Notes under the pieces: model-generated | Seen by the model: the letters and a program-made list of their open reading frames with translations, nothing else | Told to the model about the DNA's origin: nothing | The model's database searches: none | Program-made: the position numbers and the translations under genes | Assembly (NCBI RefSeq): GCF_034259325.1 | Contig: NZ_JAXIVS010000001.1 | Location: 930,001-994,000, forward strand | Direction of reading: 5' to 3' | Source: Hyalangium ruber | Lineage (GTDB): Bacteria > Myxococcota > Myxococcia > Myxococcales > Myxococcaceae | Length of the DNA: 64,000 bases | In this document: piece by piece, positions 38,508-47,340 of the stretch | Position numbering within the stretch: position 1 is the stretch's first letter | How the letters are laid out: every line of letters starts with the position of its first letter

Positions 38508-39560
38508 ATGCGTCTTGTCCGTCTCCTCTGTACCCTGCCCCTGGTCACCGCCATCGGCTGTCTGTCCACCCCCGCCCCACACGAGCGCGCGCTCCTCAAC
38601 AACGAGCTGTGCGCCCAGCAGCTCTCCATCAATGATCTGGAGCGCGCCGAGGTCTACTGCGACCTGGGCCTGGAGTTCTCGCCCCAGTACGCGGACCTGT
38701 GGGTGAACAAGGGCCTCATCAAGCTCAAGTACGGGAAGATGGACGAGGCCAAGAACCTCTTCATCAAGGCGCTGCGCTACAACCAGGAGCAGGCCCAGGC
38801 CTACCAGAACCTGGGCTTCATCTACCTGCAGGAGGGCTCCTACGGGAAGGCGCACGACAACTTCCAGCGCGCCCTGAAGGTGAACCCGGACTACCTCGAG
38901 GCCCGCTACAACCTGGCCCTCACCTACATGAAGCTGGACAAGATTCCGGAGGCCCGCAAGGAGTTCAACACCATCATCGCGGTGAACCCCAACATCGCCG
39001 ACGCGCACCACAGCCTGGGCGCCATCGCCTACGAGCAGGGCAAGTACGAGGAAGCCGCCGAGCACATCGCCCGCGCGGTGCAGCTCTCGCCGGACGTGCC
39101 CACCTTCTGGCACGACTACGGCGCCACCCTGATGGAGCTCAGCCGCTTCACCGAGGCGAAGGATGCCTTCGGCTCCTGCGTGAACCTGGACCCGAAGAAC
39201 CCCCAGTGCCTCAACAACCTGGCCATCGCCCAGCGCAAGGCGGCCCTGACGGACTCGGCCCTCAAGGAGCTGAAGGACACGCAGACGGCGGAGAACACCG
39301 CCCCCTCCCTCTACGTCCTGGGCAAGCAGTACAACGGCCAAGGGCTGGTGGCCGAGGAGGAGCGCACCTACAAGAAGTGCCTGCGCCTGGATGGCAAGTA
39401 CGCGCCCTGCCATTACGGCCTCTTCGAGATCTACAAGGAGGCCCAGAAGAAGGACGCGGCCACCATCGCCTGCAAGAACTTCCTCAAGTACGGCTCCGCC
39501 GAGGAGTTTCCCACCGAGACCCAGACTTGTGAGAAGTTCCTGGCCGACGACAGCTTCTGA
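38508..39560 (+). CDS. TPR lipoprotein (PilF/Tgl-like)
   Basis: A 350-residue lipoprotein: signal with lipobox VTAIGC, then at least seven TPR units (for example DLWVNKGLIKLKYGKMDEA, AYQNLGFIYLQEGSYGKA, ARYNLALTYMKLDKIPEA). The first half resembles type IV pilus pilotins (PilF, and Tgl in Myxococcus), which help assemble the PilQ secretin; but the protein is longer than those and ends in a Cys-containing helical part (Cys at CLRLDGKYAPC). It could also serve the nearby secretion locus. The FHA gene follows 37 bases later. Confidence 0.75.
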   Translation: MRLVRLLCTLPLVTAIGCLSTPAPHERALLNNELCAQQLSINDLERAEVYCDLGLEFSPQYADLWVNKGLIKLKYGKMDEAKNLFIKALRYNQEQAQAYQNLGFIYLQEGSYGKAHDNFQRALKVNPDYLEARYNLALTYMKLDKIPEARKEFNTIIAVNPNIADAHHSLGAIAYEQGKYEEAAEHIARAVQLSPDVPTFWHDYGATLMELSRFTEAKDAFGSCVNLDPKNPQCLNNLAIAQRKAALTDSALKELKDTQTAENTAPSLYVLGKQYNGQGLVAEEERTYKKCLRLDGKYAPCHYGLFEIYKEAQKKDAATIACKNFLKYGSAEEFPTETQTCEKFLADDSF

Positions 39561-39597
39561 CCTCTGACTCCCCTTCTCCCCCGGTAATGCCTTCGCG

Positions 39598-40731
39598 ATG
39601 AGCGTCCGGCTCACCGTCACCCAGCGCAGTGAGGCCGGCAGTGCCGCCAAGCCCATCGAGCACCTGCTCGACGAGGCGAGCATCACCTTGGGCCGCGACA
39701 AGACCTGCCAGGTGGTGCTGGCGCAGCAGGCCGTGTCACGTAACCACGCGCGCATCTCCCAGGAGGGCAACCTCTTCTTCCTGGAGGACCTGGGCAGCGC
39801 CTATGGCACCCAGATCAACGGCAAGCCGCTGCCCAAGGGCGAGAAGCACCGGCTGAAGAACGGGGACGTCATCGCCATCGCGCAGTTCGACGTGAAGTTC
39901 ACCCACGTGGCGGACGTGCCGAAGAACATCGGCTCGGAGAAGACGTCCTTCGTGGCGCGCAGTCTGGTGAAGGACGCGATGCGCGGCATCGCCAGCGGCG
40001 AGGGGCCCTACTTCCGGGTGATGAACGGCCCCCGCGAGGGCGAGCGCATCGAGATCAACGACGCCCAGGAGATCATCATCGGGAGAGACGAGACGGCGGA
40101 CGTCATCTTCAAGGACGACCTCATCTCCCGCCGCCACGTGAAGCTGCGCCGCGACTGGTCCGGCACCCACGTGGAGGACCTGAACAGCCGCAACGGCATC
40201 AAGGTCAACAAGAAGAAGGTCAACCGCAAGACGCTCAAGGACAGCGACGAGATCGAGGTCGGCAACGTCCGCCTGCTCTATGTGGACCCCTCCGACGCGG
40301 CGGGGCCCTCGGTGGTCATCCCCGAGGAGCCGGTGGACGAGGGAGGCGGCGAGGAGGAAGAGGAGCACACGCAGAGCCTGCCGGCACACAAGGTCTCCTC
40401 GGTCTCCAAGCGCGTGGCGAAGCCGAAGGAAGAGGAGCCTCCGAAGGAGGAACCGCCCAAGGCGGAGGAGCCTCCCAAGGAGGAGGAGCCACCCCCGCCG
40501 GCCGAGCCGGATCCGCTGGCCTCCGAGCCGCCGCCCGAGGAACCGCCCCCGCCCGAGGAGCCGCCCCCGCCGCCCGTGATGCGGCCGCGCCCCATGCGCG
40601 AGGAGCCCATGGAGAGCGGGACGAGCCGGATCGGCGGATTCGACGTGCAGAAGATGGTGCCGCTGGCGCTGATGGGGCTGTTCGCCCTGCTGGCGATCGG
40701 CCTCATCATCGCGCTGATCGTCGGCGCCTGA
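39598..40731 (+). CDS. Double-FHA protein with C-terminal membrane anchor
   Basis: A 377-residue protein: FHA domain 1 (about 15-95: LGRDKTCQ, VSRNHARIS, NG), FHA domain 2 (about 130-225: IGRDETADV, SRRHVKL, SRNGIKVN), a Glu/Pro-rich linker (about 235-345), and a C-terminal transmembrane helix (about 350-376). Both FHA domains keep the Arg, Ser and Asn that bind phosphothreonine. It is convergent with sctV; SctD ring proteins also combine a FHA fold with a membrane helix, but lack a second FHA and have a periplasmic domain. Confidence 0.82.
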   Translation: MSVRLTVTQRSEAGSAAKPIEHLLDEASITLGRDKTCQVVLAQQAVSRNHARISQEGNLFFLEDLGSAYGTQINGKPLPKGEKHRLKNGDVIAIAQFDVKFTHVADVPKNIGSEKTSFVARSLVKDAMRGIASGEGPYFRVMNGPREGERIEINDAQEIIIGRDETADVIFKDDLISRRHVKLRRDWSGTHVEDLNSRNGIKVNKKKVNRKTLKDSDEIEVGNVRLLYVDPSDAAGPSVVIPEEPVDEGGGEEEEEHTQSLPAHKVSSVSKRVAKPKEEEPPKEEPPKAEEPPKEEEPPPPAEPDPLASEPPPEEPPPPEEPPPPPVMRPRPMREEPMESGTSRIGGFDVQKMVPLALMGLFALLAIGLIIALIVGA

Positions 40732-40738
40732 AGCACGC

Positions 40739-40765
40739 CGCCCCTCCCCCGAAGGGAGAGGGGCG
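40739..40765. terminator. Hairpin between the FHA gene and sctV
   Basis: CGCCCCTC (40739-40746) pairs with GAGGGGCG (40758-40765), with an inner CCC/GGG. It lies between two convergent genes and can serve both. Confidence 0.65.
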
Positions 40766-40782
40766 CATGCACGGCCCAGGAA

Positions 40783-42912
40783 CTACCGGGTGGAGATACG
40801 CGCCACGGGCTGGATGTTGAGGTCCGGCGCGAGCTCCTGGTAGCTGAGCACGGAGAACGGCGGGTTGAACTCGTACTCCAGCAGCTTGCGCACGTAGCGC
40901 CGGATGTCCATCGCCGTGAGGATGACGGGGCGCTGGGCGCTGGGCGGCAGGTGGCCGCACTCGGCCTTCACGGCCTGGACGATCTCCTGGGCCAGCTCCG
41001 GCTCCAGAGCCAGGTGCGTGCCCGCCGAGGTGCGCTTGATCGAGCCGCGGATGGCCTCCTCGATCTGCGGATCCAGCAGGTAGACGACCAGGGTGCCGGT
41101 ACCGCGCGCGTACTTGTGGGAGATGTAGCGCCGCAGGGCCGCGCGCACGTGCTCGGTGAGCATCACGTTGTCGGCCTCCACCTGCCCGTACTCGGACAGC
41201 GACTGGAGGATGCCGCGCAGGTCTCGGGTGGAGATCTCCTCCTCCACGAGGCGCTGGAGGATGTCCGTGAGCTTCAGCACGTTGACGACCTTCGGCACCA
41301 CCTCCTTGATGATGGCGGGGAAGGCCTTCTCCAACTGGTCCAGCATCGTCTGGACCTCCTGGACGCCCAGGAAGTCACGCGCGTTGCGGCGGAGGATGGC
41401 CGCCAGGTGGAGGATGATGTAGCCGGGCACGTCCCAGGTGGTGAGCCCCGCGGCCTCGAGCGTGTCCCGGTACTGCTCGGGCACCCAGGCAGCCGGCTGG
41501 CGCGTGGCCGGGTTGATGGCCTCGAAGCCCTGGATGTTCATCAGCTTCAACCGGTCCACCGTGTCGTTCACCAGCACGTGGCCGATGGTGGCCTGACCGG
41601 TGACGACGGGCACCTCGTTGATCTGGATCTGGTAGGCGCCCGGCGGCAGGCCCGAGTTGCCACGCGCGCGCACGCCCGGGAAGCGTACGCCCAGCTCCAC
41701 GAAGAGGCCGTCGCGCATGAACGGGATGAGCTCGAAGAGGAACTTGCCGCTGTCCTGCCGCGAGTCCACATAGGGCACCAGCGCGTCGCTCACCTCCAGA
41801 ACGATGGGGGTAACGACGGGGACGAACAGCTCGGACTCGGGGTTGATGGGCTCCTTGGGCGCCGGCTCGCTGGAGGACGGAGTGCCGTTCTCCGACTCGG
41901 TCGGCACCATGCCGCCACCGCCCTCCTCCGCGACGGCCTCCTCCTTCTGCTTCTTGAGCATCTTCCAGGCGCCGAAGCTCGCCGCGCCGCCCAGCGCCAG
42001 GAAGGGAATGGTCGGCAGGCCGGGGATGACCGACAGCAGGAAGAGCATGCCGCCGGCGATGCCGATGGCCTTCGGGTAGGCGGTCAGCTGCGTGCCGACG
42101 TCCTTGCCCAGGTGGTTGCCCTCCTCATCGCCTCCCACGCGCGTCACGATGATACCGGCGCAGGTGGAGATGAGGATGGCGGGGATCATACCGACCAGAC
42201 CGTCACCGATGGTGAGCAGCGCGTACTTCTGCGCGGCGGCGCCCACCTCCATGCCCTTCTGCATCACGCCGATGATGAGGCCACCGACGATGTTGATGAC
42301 GGTGATGATGATGGAGGCGATGGCGTCGCCCTTGACGAACTTCATGGCGCCGTCCATGGCGCCGAACAGCTGGCTCTCACGCTCCAGGTCGCGGCGCTTG
42401 CGCTTGCCTTCCTCCATGTCGATGGAGCCGGCGCGCATGTCGGCGTCGATGGACATCTGCTTGCCGGGCATGGCGTCCAGGGTGAAGCGCGCGGCCACTT
42501 CGGCGACGCGCTCCGAGCCCTTGGAGATAACGATGAAGTTCACCACCGTGAGGATGATGAAGATGATGGCGCCGACGACGAAGTTGCCCTGAACCACGAA
42601 CTTACCGAAGGCGACGACCACCTCGCCCGGGTCACCCGTCAGCAGGATGAGTCGCGTGGTGGAGATGGTGAGCGCCAACCGGTACATCGTGGTGATGAGC
42701 AGCAGCGTCGGAAACACCGACAGCCGCAGCGCCGTTGGCACGTAGAGCGAGATGAGCAGCAGCACCACCGAGATGCTGATGTTGAACGTCAGCAGCACGT
42801 CCAACAGCAGGGTGGGCAGCGGGACGATCATCATCCCGACGATCGCCACCACCACGCAGGCCAGGACGATGTCGGAATACTTGGAGAGGAAGCTGTTCGG
42901 ATTGGATGCCAT
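40783..42912 (-). CDS. sctV: Type III secretion export gate protein SctV (FlhA family)
   Basis: A 709-residue protein. About eight membrane segments fill residues 1-330, with the FHIPEP signature in RLALTISTTRLILL and the GKQMSIDADMRAG loop. A Gly/Ser/Pro/Glu linker (about 340-380) is followed by the large cytoplasmic ring domain to the end. SctV forms the nonameric export gate. The gene is separated from the main secretion operon by needle-like and lipoprotein genes. Neighbouring TPR genes are on the same strand. Confidence 0.92.
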   Translation of the reverse strand: MASNPNSFLSKYSDIVLACVVVAIVGMMIVPLPTLLLDVLLTFNISISVVLLLISLYVPTALRLSVFPTLLLITTMYRLALTISTTRLILLTGDPGEVVVAFGKFVVQGNFVVGAIIFIILTVVNFIVISKGSERVAEVAARFTLDAMPGKQMSIDADMRAGSIDMEEGKRKRRDLERESQLFGAMDGAMKFVKGDAIASIIITVINIVGGLIIGVMQKGMEVGAAAQKYALLTIGDGLVGMIPAILISTCAGIIVTRVGGDEEGNHLGKDVGTQLTAYPKAIGIAGGMLFLLSVIPGLPTIPFLALGGAASFGAWKMLKKQKEEAVAEEGGGGMVPTESENGTPSSSEPAPKEPINPESELFVPVVTPIVLEVSDALVPYVDSRQDSGKFLFELIPFMRDGLFVELGVRFPGVRARGNSGLPPGAYQIQINEVPVVTGQATIGHVLVNDTVDRLKLMNIQGFEAINPATRQPAAWVPEQYRDTLEAAGLTTWDVPGYIILHLAAILRRNARDFLGVQEVQTMLDQLEKAFPAIIKEVVPKVVNVLKLTDILQRLVEEEISTRDLRGILQSLSEYGQVEADNVMLTEHVRAALRRYISHKYARGTGTLVVYLLDPQIEEAIRGSIKRTSAGTHLALEPELAQEIVQAVKAECGHLPPSAQRPVILTAMDIRRYVRKLLEYEFNPPFSVLSYQELAPDLNIQPVARISTR

Positions 42913-42978
42913 CGGCGGAGACCATCCTAGTCCGCCCCACGCCCGCGCCCCAAGTCCCTGGGGGTGGAAGCGTGCCGC

Positions 42979-43764
42979 TTAGCGCCGCTTCCGGTCCCGT
43001 TGCTCTTCCGCCACCTGGAGAAGCTGCTGTGCTCGCTGGACCAGCGGGCTGCCAGCCGTGCCCTCCTCGAGCACGCGCTGCAGATCCTGCTGGGCCAGGA
43101 GCAGATCGCCCCGGGCCAGGCGGGCCTCGCCCCGGTACAGCAGGGAGCTGAGCTCCTGGGGATCCTTGGAGATCGCCTCCTCGAAGCGCTCCAGCGCTCG
43201 CTCGGTGGCTCCCTGTGCAAGGTAGATGGCGCCCAGCTGGGTGTGGACCGGGGCGGTGGCCACCCCCAGGGTGACGAGCCGCTCCAGTACGGTGCGCGCC
43301 TCGTCCAGCTTGCCCTCGGTAAAGAGGCGGCGCGCGGTGGCCAGCCGCTCGGCGACGGAGCCCGGAGCGGGCTCCACCTCCGAGGGGGGCGGTGCCCGGG
43401 ACGCCTGGGAGCGACGAGACTTACGAGAGGCGCGAGCAGGGGCCTCGGGCGCTTCCTTCGGAGCGGGAGGCGCCTCCACCTTGGCGGGGGGCGGCTCGGG
43501 CTTCACGGGTGGAGGGGGCTCGGCGGCCTGGGCGGCGGCAGGCGGCTCGGCCTTGGGCGCGGGCAGAGGCGGCGCGGGGTCGGCGGCGGCGCCTCCCTTG
43601 CGTGGGGGCCGGAGGGCGAGCTCGGGCACCGTGGGGCGAGCGCTGGCAAGCTCCTCCTCATCACGTTCCCGGCGCGACTTGGGCCGCGGGGCACGCTTCT
43701 CGAAGTGGTGGATCTTCACGGGGGCAGGAGGTTTCTTCCTGCCGGACCCCTGCGAATTGGCCAT
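42979..43764 (-). CDS. TPR protein, possible secretion chaperone
   Basis: A 261-residue protein. Residues 1-130 are Lys/Arg then Pro/Ala/Glu-rich and probably disordered. Residues 135-255 are TPR units (AERLATARRLFTEGKLDEARTVLERLV, APVHTQLGAIYLAQGATERALERFEEAI). TPR chaperones of the SycD/LcrH class bind translocators and needle subunits; the position between a second TPR gene and sctV fits that role. Confidence 0.7.
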   Translation of the reverse strand: MANSQGSGRKKPPAPVKIHHFEKRAPRPKSRRERDEEELASARPTVPELALRPPRKGGAAADPAPPLPAPKAEPPAAAQAAEPPPPVKPEPPPAKVEAPPAPKEAPEAPARASRKSRRSQASRAPPPSEVEPAPGSVAERLATARRLFTEGKLDEARTVLERLVTLGVATAPVHTQLGAIYLAQGATERALERFEEAISKDPQELSSLLYRGEARLARGDLLLAQQDLQRVLEEGTAGSPLVQRAQQLLQVAEEQRDRKRR

Positions 43765-43800
43765 GGTCCAAGGAGCGCCGGGAGCCCCGGCGCCAGCGGC

Positions 43801-44265
43801 CTACTTCTTCGGTTGTTCGGAGTTGGCGCTCCGCTGGGCGGCCTCGATGGTCTCGATGGCCGCGGCCGCCAGCAGACGCGCACGCATGGTGAGAGGATCC
43901 TTGTTCTCGGGATCCAGATCGACGGCTCGAGCGAAGTCCTGGGCTGCCTCCATGATGTTGCCCAGCCGCAGGTGGACCTCTCCTCGGTTCACCAGCGCGG
44001 CGGAGTCTTTGGGGTTGAGCCGCAGCGCGTGATGGAAGTGCTCCAGGGCCACATCGAGGTCATCTTCCGCGAGGCAGATGGCACCGAGGGCCGTCCGGTA
44101 ATACGCCTCGGCGGGGTCGCGCTCCGCCAGCTCCTCGAAGATGTGCCGGGCGTCCTCGTAGTTGCCTTGCTCGTACAGCTGGAAGGCATCCATGGCCCTT
44201 TCGAGCATCTCGGGGCCAGTGGTGCCCGCCTGCTGTGCGGTAGAGGCGTCGTCGGAGTTCGCCAT
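43801..44265 (-). CDS. Small TPR protein resembling SycD/LcrH secretion chaperones
   Basis: A 154-residue protein consisting of about three TPR units (residues 18-130), with the first helix pair DAFQLYEQGNYEDARHIFEELAERDP. The length matches class II secretion chaperones (about 150-170). It is divergent from needle-like copy 1. Its partner is not proven. Confidence 0.7.
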   Translation of the reverse strand: MANSDDASTAQQAGTTGPEMLERAMDAFQLYEQGNYEDARHIFEELAERDPAEAYYRTALGAICLAEDDLDVALEHFHHALRLNPKDSAALVNRGEVHLRLGNIMEAAQDFARAVDLDPENKDPLTMRARLLAAAAIETIEAAQRSANSEQPKK

Positions 44266-44385
44266 CGGCGGTCATCCTAGAACGAATGAGCGGAGCCCAC
44301 CTCTTCGCGGGCCTGGGTCACTTATCACGGTCCGCCGAGATCATGGAAGCCATCCCAACCCGGCAAGACCTGTTGCACGCGCCTG

Positions 44386-44408
44386 GGATCACGAACCCTT
44401 CGTGATCC
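44386..44408. promoter_or_regulatory. Perfect 10-bp inverted repeat between the chaperone gene and needle-like copy 1
   Basis: GGATCACGAA (44386-44395) and TTCGTGATCC (44399-44408), three-base spacer. This lies in the 301-base gap 44266-44566, between divergent genes and about 75 bases upstream of the -35 element of copy 1. The symmetry fits a dimeric regulator site. The rest of the gap holds the promoter of copy 1. Confidence 0.5.
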
Positions 44409-44481
44409 ATCGGCCTTCGAATCATCGAGCGCGGAGCCCCATTCGTTGCGCCCCGGGAAAAATGGGCGAAAAATGATCGGA

Positions 44482-44511
44482 GGAAACTCCGGGAGGGGTC
44501 CGACCCATAAT
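44482..44511 (+). promoter_or_regulatory. Promoter of needle-like copy 1
   Basis: GGAAAC (44482-44487), 18 bases, then CATAAT (44506-44511). The same elements at the same spacing precede copies 2 and 3, and a variant precedes copy 4. The downstream stretch TCCATTTGTAAGGGTTGCTG is also conserved. Confidence 0.65.
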
Positions 44512-44566
44512 CCATTTGTAAGGGTTGCTGCTCCCCACCTACCCCGCCTCTCTGAAGGAGACTGCC

Positions 44567-44794
44567 ATGTCGATCACGAACAACGCCAACAACGCCATCC
44601 GCGATGCCAAGAGCCCCTCGACCCAGCTGACCTCCATCGAGCAGGACACCCTGGCTGGCCTCACCGGTGACGACTACAAGCGCGCCTACGCCCAGCTCAT
44701 GCTCCAGAAGCAGCAGGAGACCGTCTCCTTCGTCTCCAACGTCATGAAGAAGCGCAACGAGATGATCATGGCCACCGTGGGTAACCTCCGCTAA
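44567..44794 (+). CDS. Needle-like (SctF-type) subunit, copy 1
   Basis: A 75-residue, mostly helical protein. The N-terminus is NAN-repeat-like (ITNNANNAIRDAKSP), a central turn reads LTGDDYKRAY and the C-terminal helix ends in GNLR. Known needle subunits are about 80 residues, two helices with a central turn, and end in a I-x-N-x-R-like motif; this fits, and the gene lies inside a secretion locus. GAAGGAG is 6 bases before the ATG at 44567, which is conserved in all copies. It encodes exactly the same protein as copies 2, 3 and 4. Identity as needle is inference. Confidence 0.75.
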   Translation: MSITNNANNAIRDAKSPSTQLTSIEQDTLAGLTGDDYKRAYAQLMLQKQQETVSFVSNVMKKRNEMIMATVGNLR

Positions 44795-44820
44795 GCCCTC
44801 GGTTTCTCTCGCTGTCTCTT

Positions 44821-44871
44821 CCGGCCTCGTGTGGCTCGCCCCTGGCGAACCTCACGGGGCCGGTTGCTTTT
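44821..44871 (+). terminator. Terminator of needle-like copy 1
   Basis: CCGGCCTCGTG (44821-44831) and CACGGGGCCGG (44853-44863) pair with one G-T wobble, followed by TTGCTTTT. Same hairpin as after copies 2 and 3. Confidence 0.8.
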
Positions 44872-44930
44872 CGGCCCTCTTTTGACGCACCGCATCATGC
44901 CCGGGAGAAAATCTCCGAAAAATGATCGGA

Positions 44931-44960
44931 GGAAACTCCGGAAGGGCTCCGTCCCATAAT
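44931..44960 (+). promoter_or_regulatory. Promoter of needle-like copy 2
   Basis: GGAAAC (44931-44936), 18 bases, CATAAT (44955-44960). A GGAG-GAAA-CTCC hairpin motif overlaps the -35 element. Confidence 0.65.
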
Positions 44961-45010
44961 CCATTTGTAAGGGTTGCTGCTCCCACCCACTTCTCCAAAA
45001 GGAATTCGCC

Positions 45011-45238
45011 ATGTCCATCACCAACAACGCCAACAACGCCATCCGCGACGCCAAGAGCCCCTCGACCCAGCTCACCTCCATCGAGCAGGACACCCTGGCC
45101 GGCCTCACCGGTGACGACTACAAGCGCGCCTACGCCCAGCTCATGCTCCAGAAGCAGCAGGAGACCGTCTCCTTCGTCTCCAACGTCATGAAGAAGCGCA
45201 ACGAGATGATCATGGCCACCGTGGGTAACCTCCGCTAA
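45011..45238 (+). CDS. Needle-like (SctF-type) subunit, copy 2
   Basis: 75 residues, same protein as copies 1, 3 and 4. The coding sequence appears identical, base for base, to copy 3. The distance from copy 1 start to copy 2 start is 444 bases. AAAGGAA precedes the ATG. Confidence 0.78.
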   Translation: MSITNNANNAIRDAKSPSTQLTSIEQDTLAGLTGDDYKRAYAQLMLQKQQETVSFVSNVMKKRNEMIMATVGNLR

Positions 45239-45264
45239 GCCTTCCGCTTCTCTCGCTGTCCCTT

Positions 45265-45320
45265 CCGGCCTCGTGTGGCTCGCCCCCCCCGGCGATCCTC
45301 ACGGGGCCGGTTGCTTTTTT
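45265..45320 (+). terminator. Terminator of needle-like copy 2
   Basis: CCGGCCTCGTG (45265-45275) and CACGGGGCCGG (45300-45310), followed by TTGCTTTTTT. Confidence 0.8.
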
Positions 45321-45374
45321 CACGTCCCCCACTGTTCCATAGCGCGCGACTCCGCCCGCCTCGAGGAACCCTCC

Positions 45375-47300
45375 ATGCGCCGCTTGCCCCTCCTCTTCCT
45401 GTGCGCCACCTGCGCCCTGATGCTCTCCACGGGCTGTGGAGGCGGGGATGATCCCGTCCCCGACTCGGGCACACCCTACGTGCCGCCCATCCCCGACGCG
45501 GGCACTCCGGACTCGGGCGTCCCGGACTCGGGGACGGTCGATCTCTTTCCTCCCTCCGTGAGCAGCCACACGCCCCCGAACAACGCCATCGCCGTGCCCC
45601 CCGAGAGCGTCATCACCGTGACGTTCAACGAGCCGATGCGGGCCGACCGAGGGACGCTGCAGATCTCCCCGGGCAACACCCTGATCCAGGTGCGCCCGGA
45701 GTTCTGGAACACCGCCCGGACCACGGTGACGTTCACCTTCGCTCAGGGCCTGCCGCTGAAGACGAAGCTGACCCTCAACGTGGTCGACTTCGCGGATGCG
45801 GCCGGCAATCCCCTGCCCGCCCCCTTCACCTTCACCTTTACGGTGAGCGACGGGCTGCCCCCGCGCGTCGCCGAGGCCGCTCCCATCGAGGGCGCCAGCC
45901 AGGTGCCCCTCAGCACCGCCCAGGTCTCCCTCACCTTCAACGAGCCCATGGACACCAGCGTGGGCACGCTCACTCCGGGCGGCGGCCTCACCCTGGGCAC
46001 GCCCACCTGGAGCGCCGACAAGCAGACCCTCACGGCCCCTATCTCCGGGCTCGTCAACAACGGCGTCTACTCCGTGCGGCTCCAGGGCTTCCGCAACCTC
46101 ATCGGCAAGGCCTTCGACGAGACCACCTACCTGGGAGACGGCAAGCTGGACTTCGGCACCGGCCCCGACGTCACCCCGCCCACGGTGGCCGAGACCAGCC
46201 CGGCGCCCGGTGAGCAGAACGTGCCCGCCGACAGCACCTCACTGATCTACGTCGCCTTCAGCGAGCCCATGAGCCCCGTTGGCACCGCGACCCTGGTGGA
46301 CAACGGCAACACCCCTCTGGCTGCCACCTGGTCGTCGGATGGGTTCATCGCCACCTTCGACGTGCTGGATCGCCTGCGCCCGGGCGCCACCCTGCGCGTG
46401 CAGTTCGCCGGCTTCAAGGATCGGGCAGGCAACGCCTTCAACCCGAACGTCTACCTGACCAGCGGCGCCATCACCTTCGCCACGGCGACCGATCGCACCC
46501 GGCCCTACGTGGTGAGCTCCAACCCCGCCGAGGGCGCACAGGAGGTTTACGCCTTCGAGCTCTACGTCAAGCCCGGCAGCCCGCCGACGGTGGGCCAGCG
46601 CAAGGTCATCACCTTCCAGTTCAGCGAGCCGATGAACACCGCCTTCATGGATGGCACGCTGTATTCCACCGGGGATGGCACCATCCCGCCTCGCACCCTC
46701 ACCGGCCAGTGGTCCACCAATCGCCGGACGCTGACCTTCACCCTCAACCCGCCGCCGACGGGCGGGCCTCCGCTGGAGCAGTTCCGCCAGTACAGCCTGG
46801 ACCTCTCCACGCTCCGGGATCCTTCCGGCAACCTGCTCGACACGATGCACCCGGTGCTGCAGGACGGCCGGCTCGACTTCAAGACCCTGCCCAACGACGT
46901 GGACCTCAACCAGGCGTGCGAGGACGTGCTGCTGAAGACGAACCTCATCTCCGTCACCGCCACCAGCACCATCACCGGCGCGACGCCCCGCACGGACGTG
47001 CTCCGCGAGCGCTACTCGGTGACGCTGCCCGCCAGCGGCACGCAGTTCCAGGGCTTCACCAAGTTCATCCCCAGCACCCACGCCGAGTACTCGCTGTTCC
47101 TCAGCACGAGCGTGTTGACCACGATGACGGACGCGACGGGCGAGTCCGCCATCGTCCGGCAGGGCAACGCTCCGGACGCGTGCCCCAACCACATCCGCTA
47201 CTACGTGGACTTCGCGGCCCGGAGCTACCCCGAGCTGCGCATGCGCTTCGGCCCCTCGGCGGAGTCCCAGTTCCAGCTCCTGCTCCTCGGGACGCTCTGA
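45375..47300 (+). CDS. Lipoprotein with Big_5-type Ig-like domains
   Basis: A 641-residue lipoprotein (lipobox LSTGC, Cys near residue 21). After a Pro/Asp/Ser-rich linker with DSGTP repeats there are four Ig-like units, each starting with a PP..SSxTP or similar turn and containing the motif F(N/S)EPM (about residues 80, 190, 295, 415), as in Big_5 domains. A distinct C-terminal domain (about 510-641) has three Cys. The ATG at 45375 begins the signal peptide. It is embedded between needle-like copies 2 and 3, so a surface role linked to the secretion locus is possible but unproven. Confidence 0.8.
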   Translation: MRRLPLLFLCATCALMLSTGCGGGDDPVPDSGTPYVPPIPDAGTPDSGVPDSGTVDLFPPSVSSHTPPNNAIAVPPESVITVTFNEPMRADRGTLQISPGNTLIQVRPEFWNTARTTVTFTFAQGLPLKTKLTLNVVDFADAAGNPLPAPFTFTFTVSDGLPPRVAEAAPIEGASQVPLSTAQVSLTFNEPMDTSVGTLTPGGGLTLGTPTWSADKQTLTAPISGLVNNGVYSVRLQGFRNLIGKAFDETTYLGDGKLDFGTGPDVTPPTVAETSPAPGEQNVPADSTSLIYVAFSEPMSPVGTATLVDNGNTPLAATWSSDGFIATFDVLDRLRPGATLRVQFAGFKDRAGNAFNPNVYLTSGAITFATATDRTRPYVVSSNPAEGAQEVYAFELYVKPGSPPTVGQRKVITFQFSEPMNTAFMDGTLYSTGDGTIPPRTLTGQWSTNRRTLTFTLNPPPTGGPPLEQFRQYSLDLSTLRDPSGNLLDTMHPVLQDGRLDFKTLPNDVDLNQACEDVLLKTNLISVTATSTITGATPRTDVLRERYSVTLPASGTQFQGFTKFIPSTHAEYSLFLSTSVLTTMTDATGESAIVRQGNAPDACPNHIRYYVDFAARSYPELRMRFGPSAESQFQLLLLGTL

Positions 47301-47340
47301 CCGAGGCGCCAGCCCTGGCGGCAAGCGCCGCCGCCGGGGC

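Noticed and set aside
40951-42930. A 659-residue plus-strand frame over sctV
   Set aside because: Repetitive His/Asp/Gly-rich complement of membrane-helix codons; sctV is certain.
44506-44535. Sigma-54 promoter (TTGTAAGGGTTGCTG) before the needle-like genes
   Set aside because: The TTGC-like -12 box is present but the GG of the -24 box is not at the required distance; GGAAAC-18-CATAAT explains the conserved sites better.
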